This document shows, piece after piece, positions 1-8,263 of a stretch of DNA of 10,786 bases; the stretch's first letter is position 1; each line of letters opens with the position of its first letter. The DNA is from an uncultured Collinsella sp. GTDB taxonomy: Bacteria > Actinomycetota > Coriobacteriia > Coriobacteriales > Coriobacteriaceae. Below the pieces are notes generated by a model that saw nothing but the letters and a program-made list of their open reading frames with translations, ran no database searches and was not told where the DNA came from. A program made the position numbers and the translations under genes. Location of the stretch: the NCBI GenBank assembly GCA_900544065.1, contig UQTR01000071.1, positions 1 through 10,786 on the forward strand. The letters are read 5' to 3'.

Positions 1-555
1 AGCTACCCGCTGCCGGGCGAGACCATCGCGCGCATTTGCAAGCACATGGCGGACCTTCCGGCAACGCCCGTCTGCCCCCGAGACGGCGTGCTCTACGTGC
101 CCGAGAGCAACGCGTGCGTCGAGCACCTGTCGCGCGTCGACGGTGTGCCCTACCAGGTGGTCGACTTTGCCGAGTTCCTGCGCGAGCCGCAGCCCAAGGT
201 GATGTTTACCATGGCGCCCGAGGCGATGCCGAGGGTGATTGAGCGGGCGTCGACGTTTGCCGACGACACCGTTAAGGCGGCGTCTCTGCAAACCACGCAG
301 CGGCTCTACGAGTTCATGGATCCACGCGTGTCCAAGACGCGCGGCCTTGTGCACGTGGCGGAGCTCAACGACATGGAGCTTACGAACATCTGCGTGTTTG
401 GCGATGCCGATAACGACACCTGCATGGTCGCCGACGCGGGCGTGGGCGTGGCCATGGCAAACGGCAGCGACGCCACCCGGGCCGCCGCCGATTTTGTAAC
501 CGCCAGCAACGACGAAGACGGCATCGCGATCTTTATCGAGGAACATCTGCTGTAG
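1..555 (+). CDS. Cof-type HAD-superfamily phosphatase, C-terminal part (5' truncated by window edge)
   Basis: The frame is open from base 1 and ends at TAG 553-555, giving 184 residues. The ATG at 46 is internal, because coding sequence of the same character continues upstream of it. Cof/HAD-IIB hydrolases are usually about 270 aa, so roughly a third is missing, including the N-terminal DxD nucleophile motif. Visible are the end of the cap domain, a Lys in VSKTRGL (visible residue 102, motif III position) and the Mg-binding motif IV GDADND (124-129). These are followed by the family-typical AGVGVAMANGSDATRAAADF stretch and a DEDGIAIFIEEHL ending. Family knowledge predicts a cytoplasmic Mg-dependent phosphatase acting on sugar phosphates or similar small molecules; the substrate cannot be read from sequence. 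A hairpin follows 11 bases after the stop and then a long non-coding gap, so it is probably not co-transcribed with the pilus genes. Confidence 0.9.
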   Translation, partial: SYPLPGETIARICKHMADLPATPVCPRDGVLYVPESNACVEHLSRVDGVPYQVVDFAEFLREPQPKVMFTMAPEAMPRVIERASTFADDTVKAASLQTTQRLYEFMDPRVSKTRGLVHVAELNDMELTNICVFGDADNDTCMVADAGVGVAMANGSDATRAAADFVTASNDEDGIAIFIEEHLL

Positions 556-566
556 CGCCGGGGGAG

Positions 567-602
567 AACCACCACAATGGGGCGGGTACGTTTGTGGTGG
601 TT
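567..602 (+). terminator. Hairpin after the HAD gene, possible terminator
   Basis: Perfect 11-bp inverted repeat: aaccaccacaa (567-577) pairs with ttgtggtggtt (592-602) around a 14-nt loop. It begins 11 bases after the HAD stop codon. No T tract follows, so it is not a textbook intrinsic terminator. Its arms closely resemble those of the hairpin after the sortase gene (10564-10598), suggesting both belong to one dispersed 3'-end element. Confidence 0.5.
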
Positions 603-906
603 GCCTAAGCGCGGCCAAGTGTTTGGGTGGTTTTGCCTATGATGCCGAGATTCTTCTAGTTTCGTGTATATAGATATGCGAACATCATTAATTAGCGGCG
701 CGACATCCGCGCAGATTGCTAATGAGGTAGCCTGTAATATAAGCTAGTGCTACCGCTCACCGCTAAATGCCCACCGTTCACAGCATTATTGCATTTGAGT
801 TAAATGTTGTACAAATAATACGCTGGCGAATAAAAAAATAGCAATAGCTAAATTACCAGCAATTTAGTTTTATTTAAGGTTAATAAAAAACAATTAATTT
901 GAGCAA
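603..906. other. AT-rich non-coding stretch upstream of the pilus locus
   Basis: No open frame here has a ribosome binding site or protein-like composition. From about 640 to 985 the sequence is strikingly AT-rich compared with the genes on either side. Two inverted repeats can be seen. One is a nested hairpin, attagc 691-696 with gctaat 718-723, enclosing gcgcg 698-702 with cgcgc 708-712. The other is ctaaatt 848-854 with aatttag 861-867 (6-nt loop), followed by tttta. Either could be a protein-binding site or a weak terminator. Nothing else was recognised. Confidence 0.6.
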
Positions 907-936
907 ATGTCAAGAGCGCTGGATTACTGCTACAAT
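907..936 (+). promoter_or_regulatory. Candidate extended -10 promoter for the pilus operon
   Basis: TACAAT (931-936, 5 of 6 to TATAAT) is preceded by TG one base upstream (928-929), the extended -10 form. ATGTCA (907-912) lies 18 bases upstream of the hexamer as a 4-of-6 match to TTGACA. Transcription would begin near 943, leaving an untranslated leader of about 125 nt before the ATG at 1070. This is by inspection only; a second TACAAT at 975-980 has no visible -35. Confidence 0.4.
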
Positions 937-994
937 AATGTCAGAATCTAGTACATAGATGTTTAAACAAGAAGTACAATACCATTACTAAGCG

Positions 995-1015
995 CGCGCA
1001 AATATCGGTTGCGCG
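995..1015 (+). other. Short hairpin in the pilus operon leader
   Basis: Perfect 7-bp stem, cgcgcaa (995-1001) with ttgcgcg (1009-1015), around a 7-nt loop. It lies about 40 bases upstream of the GGGGAGGAG ribosome binding site (1055-1063) of the first pilus gene. It could stabilise the leader or serve as a binding site; no role can be assigned. Confidence 0.3.
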
Positions 1016-1069
1016 TCCAAGCTTGATAGGGAAAGAGCAAGATCGCGGTCTCTTGGGGAGGAGACATCG

Positions 1070-4000
1070 ATGAAAGCGAATTCGGACAAATCTAAGCAGA
1101 GTAATAAAGTGACGCGCCGTGTACTGGCAGGCGTTTTTTGCGGAGCATCCGTTTTGAGCCTGGTGCTGTCGCTCGTCATGCCCCCGATCTCGCAGGCCAT
1201 TGCCAACGACGCCCAGATGGTTTCTACCGAGGAAACTGTGATGGGGGGGGGTTCCTCAAGTGAGTCTACTGATGTAGGCAGCACCAACAACGGGGATACC
1301 GAAAACCAGAATAGTGACGATGCCGAGAATGGCGCGAGCGAAGACGCCGTTGCCGCAGACCTGCCGTCCGACGACACGGAGGCCGAGGGTGATGCTCAGT
1401 CTGCGGATGATAGTGCTAACGGCGAGGGCGCAATCGCACTTGCTGCAGAAAATGAATCGACTTATGAAATCAGCAGAGGAGATGAACTCAGCGCGAAGCT
1501 TCCTGACAAGAAATTTCGCGATGGAAATGGCTCCGCTACTTTTAAGCTTGTTAACGATATTGAATACAGCGGTGAGATTAGGCTTGAACAAACTGACGAT
1601 AACCCTATCAATATCACCCTTGACCTAAACGGTCATAAGATTAAGTGCTTGAACACCGACAAGCCGTTATTTGATATTGCTAACGGCGCAACACTTACAA
1701 TTAAGGATTCCGCACAGGCGAATGAGACGCTCATCGAGGGCCAGCAGCTTACTGATCAGGGGCAGTACCTGAATCCCGATAATTATAGCAAGAAAGCCGA
1801 GCTAAATTACGTTGATGGCATTCCGTCTAATCTTACCTACTACGTGACCAAATCGACCCCAAGTGGTACAGGGACAACCGAGACGCTTGTCAAACATGAC
1901 GTTGATATTAAAGGCGCCATCGTGGCGTGCAGCGGCAACGCAAATCTAAGGCTCATCAATCTGTATAACAACAACGGCAAGGGCTCGTTTAACCTTGTGA
2001 GCGGCGTGATCACGCAAAAGAAAGGCGGCAGGGTTAGCAGCTTGGTCTATGCCGAGAACGGCTCTACCGTCAACATGAGCGGCGGCTATGTTTGTGGCGC
2101 TTCTAGCTCGGGCGCGGGCGCGGGCATTATGGTGTCCAACGAGAAAGGTAGTGCCTCGACCCTTAATGTGACCGGTGGCGTAATTGCCGGCAATAGTGCT
2201 CCTAGTGGCGGCGGTGTGTATGCTAAAGGCTCCACGGTCACCATAACTAATGGCGTAATCTCCGGCAACAGCACGCTTGATTCTGCTGGCTTTGGTGGCG
2301 GCATCATGGCCGAATATGGCGGCAGCGTTACTGTTTCCGGCGGTTACATTACGAACAATAAATATGCCAATTTCTGTGGCAATGATGGTTATGGCGATCA
2401 TGGCGGCGCTGGACTTGCCGCTAGAAACGGTACTCATGTCACCATTTCGGGCGGCCAGATCACGGGCAACTATTCTGAGGAAGCAGGCGGCGGCGTTTAT
2501 GTCACGGATGTCGACCGTAATAAGCAATCCCGTACGGGTATGGCGTGGCTGAAAATCACGGGAGGAATTATTGCCTCTAACGTGAGCTACCGATCTGAAG
2601 GTGCTGGCATTCGAGTGGGCCAGATGGTTGACGCGATGATAAATGGGTCGTCAAACGATAGCCCAGTCTACATCACTAATAACTCATGCATGTCTCGCTT
2701 TGACTGGGGCGGAGGCGGTATCTTTGTCCAGGGAAACTCGGATTTGGGCAAGGAGAAGACTGCTGGTAGGCTATTCATATATAACTCGTACATTAGCGCC
2801 AATACCGCTGGCGGCTATGGCGGTGGCGTTGCAGTCTGCCCTACGGGCAAGACGTTGGTAACGAACACTGAGGGCACAGCAATCTTTGGCAATTCGTCTG
2901 CCAAAGATCAGCAGGACGCAAAAGCTGATTATAATTCTGAAAAGAATAGCGGTAACGAAGGCACCCCTCACCTATCCGCTGGTGGCTACGAAGGCCTTGA
3001 ACACAAAAAGAACCAGGATGCTGACGCCTACAATGCCAAAGAGTTTCGCGAAAACGGCCACGCGGACTTCTTCCTTGCGGCGGAGGATCATAAGACCCCG
3101 ATCGCGGCGGTGATTGGCAAAATGCTTGGCGGCGGTGACGCCAAATACAAGGGAAGTAAAGAGCTTACGCAAGCCATTACTATCCCCGCTAACGGTGGCG
3201 TGCAGATATATAAAAGCATCGGCCTGAGCTCGGGTGTTACAGCTCAAGACGAAGCCGCGATCAATGCGCAAAAAGTTGCGACAACGTTCATCACCGGCAA
3301 CTATTCCTGGGACCATGGCGGCGGCATCATGTCGAACGGCGACCTGTACATGGGCGTGCCTGAGGACACGTATGTCTATCCGAGCCTCAAGCTCAAGGCG
3401 ACCAAGGTACTACGTAATTCGCAGACAAATGTGAACGAGGGGCTCGAAGAGAATCAGTTTACCTTTAGGGTCTACCGCAAGGACTCAACCGACCCTTTGG
3501 CTAGCGCGACATTCAATCGTAACGTTTGCACCGAGGTTGGAACTGCAAAAAATGATGCAAGCGGCAATATCACGTTTGACCTTGGTGAACAGTTCGCAAC
3601 GGGTGGCACGGGTAACGAAATCACATACTACTTGGTCGAAGATGCCGGCGATGATCCTGACATCACGTGCGACTCCAGTGTGTATGAGATTGTGGTACGG
3701 ACCCAGGATAAGCCGACCAAGCTCATGACTGTTCCGAGTAATAATAATCCGAACGAAGAGAAGGAACTTCTCATCCATAACTACACGATTACAGACGTCA
3801 ACGGGACCAAGTACGAACTCGATAAGTCTGGGAAGTGGATTAACAAAAAAACGTGGAGTGTCGCGAAGAATGTCGACGGCTATTATCAAATTATCTGTGA
3901 GGACGGTTCGGCGACTTTCACTAACGTATGTACCGCGTACGACTCGACTGGCGTTTGGATCCCTAAGGCGACCAAGGTCGTTAAGGGTGGCGAGATGAAG

Positions 4001-4543
4001 GAGTTTACGCTTGAGTTTGCGGATAACCCGGACTTCAAGAATGCTCAGGCGGTTAAGACCGAGGCTAATGACCATACGACTCAGCCACTTGAGTTCCCCA
4101 AGATTTGGTACGACCTTGACAGCTTGAAGCAGAACGATGCTGATGTTCCGGGTCGTGCTGCTTCCAAGACCTTCACGTACTATGTGCGCGAGGTGGACGA
4201 ACACTCGACCTATCCGCATTACAAGTTTGATCCTTCGGTCTATAGGTTCAAGGTTGTGGCAACGGATAACACCGAAGGAGGAATCGACTGTGCGGTGACC
4301 TACAGGAAGGGAACCGTTAACCCCAAAGGTGAGTGGACGGCAGACGCCAGTACCGCAGAAGAGACGTTCACCGACGACACCACCCCCACCTTCACCAACA
4401 CTTACTCCACCTCTTTGCCCCTTTCTGGTATGTCGGGCGTCACTCTGACGTACCTTGCCGGCGCGGCGGTGCTTTGCGCTGCTGCAGCCTGGATGCACAT
4501 TCGTCGCAAGGCGAATGCGAAGGGAGGTGAGCGTCGTGAATAA
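1070..4543 (+). CDS. Large sortase-anchored surface protein with beta-helix-like repeats and FctA-like pilin domains; probable pilus tip adhesin
   Basis: A 1157-aa secreted protein. The start is the ATG at 1070, set by GGGGAGGAG at 1055-1063 with 6-nt spacing. Residues 1-45 form a basic then hydrophobic Sec signal peptide, with probable cleavage after SQAIA. Residues 51-130 are an acidic Ser/Asp/Asn-rich linker that contains a Gly run encoded by nine consecutive G. Residues about 285-760 carry recurring GG.V.ISGG.ITGN-like units rich in Gly, Asn and beta-branched residues, typical of right-handed beta-helix surface proteins. Two Spy0128/FctA-like domains follow. The first has K779, E857 and N952 placed as in intramolecular isopeptide sites; the second has K969, E1041 and N1110. 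The C terminus is a sorting signal: LPLSG (1116-1120), a hydrophobic helix and a basic tail. Ser replaces the usual Thr of LPxTG. It is the first gene of the pilus unit and overlaps the next by 8 bases. Tip-adhesin role is inferred from size, order and architecture; the ligand is unknown. Confidence 0.88.
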   Translation: MKANSDKSKQSNKVTRRVLAGVFCGASVLSLVLSLVMPPISQAIANDAQMVSTEETVMGGGSSSESTDVGSTNNGDTENQNSDDAENGASEDAVAADLPSDDTEAEGDAQSADDSANGEGAIALAAENESTYEISRGDELSAKLPDKKFRDGNGSATFKLVNDIEYSGEIRLEQTDDNPINITLDLNGHKIKCLNTDKPLFDIANGATLTIKDSAQANETLIEGQQLTDQGQYLNPDNYSKKAELNYVDGIPSNLTYYVTKSTPSGTGTTETLVKHDVDIKGAIVACSGNANLRLINLYNNNGKGSFNLVSGVITQKKGGRVSSLVYAENGSTVNMSGGYVCGASSSGAGAGIMVSNEKGSASTLNVTGGVIAGNSAPSGGGVYAKGSTVTITNGVISGNSTLDSAGFGGGIMAEYGGSVTVSGGYITNNKYANFCGNDGYGDHGGAGLAARNGTHVTISGGQITGNYSEEAGGGVYVTDVDRNKQSRTGMAWLKITGGIIASNVSYRSEGAGIRVGQMVDAMINGSSNDSPVYITNNSCMSRFDWGGGGIFVQGNSDLGKEKTAGRLFIYNSYISANTAGGYGGGVAVCPTGKTLVTNTEGTAIFGNSSAKDQQDAKADYNSEKNSGNEGTPHLSAGGYEGLEHKKNQDADAYNAKEFRENGHADFFLAAEDHKTPIAAVIGKMLGGGDAKYKGSKELTQAITIPANGGVQIYKSIGLSSGVTAQDEAAINAQKVATTFITGNYSWDHGGGIMSNGDLYMGVPEDTYVYPSLKLKATKVLRNSQTNVNEGLEENQFTFRVYRKDSTDPLASATFNRNVCTEVGTAKNDASGNITFDLGEQFATGGTGNEITYYLVEDAGDDPDITCDSSVYEIVVRTQDKPTKLMTVPSNNNPNEEKELLIHNYTITDVNGTKYELDKSGKWINKKTWSVAKNVDGYYQIICEDGSATFTNVCTAYDSTGVWIPKATKVVKGGEMKEFTLEFADNPDFKNAQAVKTEANDHTTQPLEFPKIWYDLDSLKQNDADVPGRAASKTFTYYVREVDEHSTYPHYKFDPSVYRFKVVATDNTEGGIDCAVTYRKGTVNPKGEWTADASTAEETFTDDTTPTFTNTYSTSLPLSGMSGVTLTYLAGAAVLCAAAAWMHIRRKANAKGGERRE
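1243..1251 (+). repeat. Poly-G tract (9 G) in the 5' coding part of the surface protein gene
   Basis: Nine consecutive G span the third base of codon 58 and codons 59-61 (MGGG), just downstream of the signal-peptide codons. With ten G the frame meets TGA at 1261-1263; with eight G it meets TAG at 1275-1277. Loss or gain of one base therefore truncates the protein to a short secreted peptide. This is the layout of a contingency locus that switches by slipped-strand mispairing. Confidence 0.75.
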
Positions 4544-6206
4544 GAAAGTTTGCTCCTTCCCGATCTTGTTTGCGCTGCTTGCCCTCGTGGTCGGCACCTG
4601 CGCGGTTGTGTTCCCCGCTTCCGCGCAGGCCGCGCCGACCTCGACCGGTTCCATCACGGTGAGCGGCACCGTGGCGAGCAGCTACGACGCCTACCAGATC
4701 TTTAGCGCCAACGTCGTCGACGGCGACAGCGACGCCAAGATCGCCACCGACCTCACCTGGGCAAGCGACGCCGCGCGCGACGCCGCACTGCCTGTGCTGC
4801 ACAGCGCCGGCATGCCCAATTCCCAGACCACCGCGCAGGAAGCTGCCGAGTGGCTCAACACCGATTCCCACCTTACGAGCGCGCTGAGCGCACAGCTCGC
4901 TCGTTCCCTCCAGAGCTCTGGCGCCGTGTTCGTGGCCCTTAACGCGGGTACGGCGGCCGAGCTGCACTGCGGCTACTGGCTCATCGTCGCCGACGACGAC
5001 GCCATCGCCCAGGGCGAGGCCGGCACCGCGCCGATCATGGCCCTGGTGGGCGGCAGCGCCGTCGCCGTCAAGCCCAAGGCGGCGACCCCCAAGGTGGCCA
5101 AACACGTGCTGGAGGACAGCACCGCCGCCTGGCAGAAGGCCGCCGACGCCACGGTCGGCGACGACCTGTACTGGCGCCTCTCGGCCACGGTCCCGGCGGG
5201 GCTCACCGCCTACGACACCTACACGGTGCAGTTCGTCGACACCATGAGCGCGGGGCTCGACCCCTCCAAGGTGGCCGCGAGCATGCGCGTGTACGTGTCG
5301 GCGGGCGCGGACGGCGGCTTTGGTGCGGTCCAGACCGACAAGGACGGCCGCGCCGGCACCGAGCCCGCGAAGGGTTGGACCGACATCACGGCCCAGTGCG
5401 CCACCAAGGTAGCGGCCGACGGCAAGACCTTCACCGTGCGCACCGGCGACCTCATCGCCGCGCTCGGCGGGGCCGACGCCTTCACCGCGGGCGCCCGCGT
5501 GGTCGCCGTGTACAACGCGCCGCTCAACAGCGCGTGCAACCACGGCATCGCGAAGGGCAACCCCAACGAGGTCTACCTGCGCTACCCACGCTCTCCCTTT
5601 GCCGACCAGTCCGGCGACGCCGGCTTCACCCGCACGCCGAGCGACGATGCGTGCGCCTACACCTGGGATCTCGCGCTCACCAAGCGCGGCAGCGACGGCG
5701 ACAAGCCGCTTGCCGGGGCGGTCCTGAGCATCGCCGACGACCGCGGCCGCACGCTGGCGGCCGACGGCACGTGGGATGCGGAGGGCAAGGCCACCGTCAC
5801 CACGGGCGAGGACGGCCGCGTGACCGTCTCGGGCGTGGACTCGGGCAAGCTGGAGGTCCGCGAGCTCAAGGCGCCCAAGGGCTACACCGCCTTTGAGGGC
5901 ACGCGCTCTGTGTCGGTCAAGGCAGAGGGCCTGGACGTCGACCAGGTGGCCGCCGCCAAGCCCAAACTCACCATCACGGCCGAGTCGCCCCTGCGCGCCG
6001 ACCGCGCGGACGGGTCGACGGGCAGCCTGGAGGCTTCGCTCATCAACACGCCCACCGGCACACCCCCTAGCATTACCACCGGAGGCTTTATGCCCTCGAC
6101 TGGCGATATGGCAATGTACGCCGCGGCCGCCGCAGCGGTCGCCGGAGCCGCGCTCATCGTGGTCGCGCTCCTGGTCAAGCGGGGAGGTGGCAGCCATAAA
6201 GAGTAG
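4536..6206 (+). CDS. Isopeptide-type pilin with MPSTG sorting signal; probable accessory or basal pilin
   Basis: GTG at 4536 is chosen as start. It follows a near-perfect GGGAGGTGA (4522-4530) by 5 nt and directly precedes a normal signal peptide (NKKVCSFPILFALLALVVG..., cleavage near SAQA, residue 32). The in-frame ATG at 4455 would put a non-signal extension in front. It overlaps the preceding gene by 8 bases (4536-4543), which suggests translational coupling. The 556-aa product has an N-terminal domain (about 37-180) and a fimbrial D2-type domain (about 185-355). In the D2 domain, PKVAKHV (K186/K189), D235 and GNPNEVYLRYP (N344) sit where isopeptide residues occur. A Cna-B/SpaA-like domain (about 376-505) shows K383 and E443 in EVRELKAPKGY. 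The C terminus has MPSTG (519-523), a hydrophobic helix and KRGGGSHKE. Met replaces the usual Leu in the sorting motif. It is paralogous to the following pilin but much more GC-rich at third codon positions. Subunit position in the pilus is inferred. Confidence 0.9.
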   Translation: MNKKVCSFPILFALLALVVGTCAVVFPASAQAAPTSTGSITVSGTVASSYDAYQIFSANVVDGDSDAKIATDLTWASDAARDAALPVLHSAGMPNSQTTAQEAAEWLNTDSHLTSALSAQLARSLQSSGAVFVALNAGTAAELHCGYWLIVADDDAIAQGEAGTAPIMALVGGSAVAVKPKAATPKVAKHVLEDSTAAWQKAADATVGDDLYWRLSATVPAGLTAYDTYTVQFVDTMSAGLDPSKVAASMRVYVSAGADGGFGAVQTDKDGRAGTEPAKGWTDITAQCATKVAADGKTFTVRTGDLIAALGGADAFTAGARVVAVYNAPLNSACNHGIAKGNPNEVYLRYPRSPFADQSGDAGFTRTPSDDACAYTWDLALTKRGSDGDKPLAGAVLSIADDRGRTLAADGTWDAEGKATVTTGEDGRVTVSGVDSGKLEVRELKAPKGYTAFEGTRSVSVKAEGLDVDQVAAAKPKLTITAESPLRADRADGSTGSLEASLINTPTGTPPSITTGGFMPSTGDMAMYAAAAAAVAGAALIVVALLVKRGGGSHKE

Positions 6207-6314
6207 CTGGCAGCCCCACAGAGAGCGGGGCGAGACGTAACGAAGTAGATGCTAAGACACAGACAGATGATGACCGATCGAATGAGAACCAACCGGAAAA
6301 TGGAGGAAAAGAAG

Positions 6315-8009
6315 ATGAGCATGAGCAAGAACATCGCACGCCTGGCAGTGACAGCAGGCCTCACCGCGGCGCTGAGCTTCGGCGGTATCATGGCCCCGGT
6401 GAGTATGGCGTTTGCAGCTGATGGTGCGACGACTTCGGACAACAGCATCACGATCAGCCAGGCCGACAAGAACGGCACGACCAAGTTTAAGGCGTATCAG
6501 ATCTTTAAGGCCAAGGTTGTGGATCAGAACGGATCCAAGGTCGCCTCGGACATTAAGTGGGCGGACGATGGGACGGGGAAGGCCGTCATCGGTGTTCTCA
6601 AGCAGGTCGTGGACTCCGGTATCAAAGACTCCTCGACTGCCGAGGACGTCGCGAACTATCTTGACAAGAACGTGGAAGACACCACTAACGAGACCCGCGT
6701 GAATAACAGTGACCTGCTCTACAAGATCGCGGAAGCCGTGGCCAAGAATTCCACCCAGACGGGCAATTCCTTCGAAGCCGGCACCGCCTTTACCGCTCCG
6801 AGCAACGGCTACTACCTCTTTGTGACCGACGCGCTGGACGCCGCTAAGCCCAACACCGGTACTTCGCCCATCTTTGCCCTCGTTGGTGGCAAGTCCGTGA
6901 CCGTTACCGAGAAGACCAGCATTCCTACCGTGACCAAGAAGGTCAAGGACGACAAGCCGAATAGCAACTGGGCGGATAAGGCCGATTCGCAGATGGGCCA
7001 GAACGTGAACTACCAGCTTACCGGCACTGTTGCTGACAACGTTGCGTCCTTTAGTGCGTACAAGTATGAGTTCCACGACGAACTGTCCGCCGGCCTGACC
7101 GTAGACGAAGGCAGCATCAAGGTTTACGCCGGGACGGATCGTGATACTGCAAAAGAGATCGCGGCAGACAACAACTACACTGCTGACGTCACCACCAACA
7201 AAACCACCGGCAAGTCGACCCTGACTGTCAAGTTCACCGACCTCAAGACCGCCGTGGCCGATCTCTCCGCGCAGACGAGGATTTATGTCGAGTATGCCGC
7301 CCAGCTCGACCCTAAAAAGGACGTCAATGTCGTCGTGGGCGGCAACGGCAACGAGAACACCGTCAAGCTCGTTTACTCCAACAACCCCATGGTAGAGGGT
7401 ACCGGCACCTCCGTGCCCGACACCGTTCGCGACTACACCTATGCGCTCAAACTCGTCAAGCAAGATCACGAAAGCAAGGACAAGCTCCAGAATGTCGGAT
7501 TTACCATCCAAGCTACCGTTCCTGATGACAATGCGGACGGCAGCGCTTCTAAGAGCAAATACGTTCAGGAACATGGCAACCTTGATGAAACGCCGCATGA
7601 GTTCTTCACTGATAAAAATGGCGAAATTTACATCAAGGGACTTGACGCCGGTACTTACACCGTTCATGAGCAGACTGCCCTCGGCAACTACAATTCGCTG
7701 AAGGACTTCACTTTCACGATCTCGACTCAGGCGTCTAGTGCAGACAGTCTTCATAAAACCGAGGAAGAGGCACAGACCGTGACAGTCACCAGGACGGCGG
7801 AGACTTCCGACCTCGTTATCCTTAATGACGCCACTCAGACTGATGGTACCGTCACCCTTACCGTCGAGAATAAGAAGGGCTCTGGCCTCCCCCTCACCGG
7901 CCTTAACGGCGTGACCTTCACTTGGATCGCTGGTGGCGCGGTGCTGTGCATCGGCGTGGCGCACCTCATCCGCAGCCGTAAGCAGGCTGAGGAGTCCGAG
8001 CAGGAGTAA
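6315..8009 (+). CDS. Isopeptide-type pilin with LPLTG sorting signal; probable pilus backbone (major) subunit
   Basis: The ATG at 6315 is chosen over upstream in-frame ATGs (6249, 6300) because GGAGG (6302-6306) lies 8 nt before it and the product then begins with a signal peptide (MSMSKNIARLAVTAGLTAAL..., cleavage near MAFA, residue 34). The 564-aa protein has an N-terminal domain with AYQIFKAKVV (60-69). A D2-type fimbrial domain begins near PTVTKKVKDD (204-213) and includes D255 in FHDELSAGL and ENTVKLVYSNNP (347-358). A Cna-B/SpaA-like domain (about 372-520) shows K382, E452 and N519. The C terminus has LPLTG (525-529), a hydrophobic helix and RSRKQ. AYQIF, GY.L.V.D and ALVGG in the N-terminal domain are shared with the preceding pilin, so the two arose by duplication. 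The canonical motif, last position and strong terminator fit the backbone role, which is inferred. A 108-bp gap (6207-6314) precedes it, with only a weak 5-bp gcccc/ggggc hairpin (6213-6231) and no clear promoter. Confidence 0.92.
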   Translation: MSMSKNIARLAVTAGLTAALSFGGIMAPVSMAFAADGATTSDNSITISQADKNGTTKFKAYQIFKAKVVDQNGSKVASDIKWADDGTGKAVIGVLKQVVDSGIKDSSTAEDVANYLDKNVEDTTNETRVNNSDLLYKIAEAVAKNSTQTGNSFEAGTAFTAPSNGYYLFVTDALDAAKPNTGTSPIFALVGGKSVTVTEKTSIPTVTKKVKDDKPNSNWADKADSQMGQNVNYQLTGTVADNVASFSAYKYEFHDELSAGLTVDEGSIKVYAGTDRDTAKEIAADNNYTADVTTNKTTGKSTLTVKFTDLKTAVADLSAQTRIYVEYAAQLDPKKDVNVVVGGNGNENTVKLVYSNNPMVEGTGTSVPDTVRDYTYALKLVKQDHESKDKLQNVGFTIQATVPDDNADGSASKSKYVQEHGNLDETPHEFFTDKNGEIYIKGLDAGTYTVHEQTALGNYNSLKDFTFTISTQASSADSLHKTEEEAQTVTVTRTAETSDLVILNDATQTDGTVTLTVENKKGSGLPLTGLNGVTFTWIAGGAVLCIGVAHLIRSRKQAEESEQE

Positions 8010-8109
8010 CGCTCGCTCACCCATCCCTTTGGCAGGTGGGATGTGATGGCCATGAGACTTGCGGACACTTTTCTCGTCCATCCACGTTCTTGCTTTGCCA
8101 TTCTCTTTT

Positions 8110-8149
8110 CGGGGCAGACTCCGCACTGGAGTCTGCCCCGTTCTTTTTT
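8110..8149 (+). terminator. Strong intrinsic terminator ending the pilin operon
   Basis: Perfect 13-bp GC-rich stem: cggggcagactcc (8110-8122) with ggagtctgccccg (8128-8140), a 5-nt loop, then ttctttttt (8141-8149). It lies 100 bases after the LPLTG pilin stop. It separates the three structural genes from the regulator and sortase, which therefore probably need their own transcription start or read-through. Confidence 0.93.
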
Positions 8150-8263
8150 GGACAACGCAGCCAGCCTCCATCGTCCGATGCGGGTACGTTCGTCATCGCG
8201 TTTCTTGACTCGTATGAGGTTCGGATTAAGGTCCGTAGGCGCACGCGCGGTGCGGACGGTAGA

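Noticed and set aside
3845..3851. A7 run in the large surface protein gene as a second slippery site
   Set aside because: The run is short, the codon phase does not fit a standard -1 slippery heptamer, and it lies late in the gene between the two pilin domains.
3485..4669. Minus-strand open frame of 394 codons opposite the end of the large surface protein
   Set aside because: No domain or ribosome binding site was recognised, and it lies across the junction of two well-supported plus-strand genes.
4440..6197. Long open frame on the minus strand (585 codons) opposite the second pilin
   Set aside because: It is a by-product of the very GC-rich codon use of the plus-strand gene. It has low-complexity Arg/Gly/His-rich content and no recognisable domains, while the plus strand has a signal peptide, pilin domains and a sorting signal.
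6252..8171. Long minus-strand open frame (639 codons) opposite the LPLTG pilin
   Set aside because: It mirrors a well-supported plus-strand gene, has no recognised domain and crosses the strong terminator region at its 5' end.
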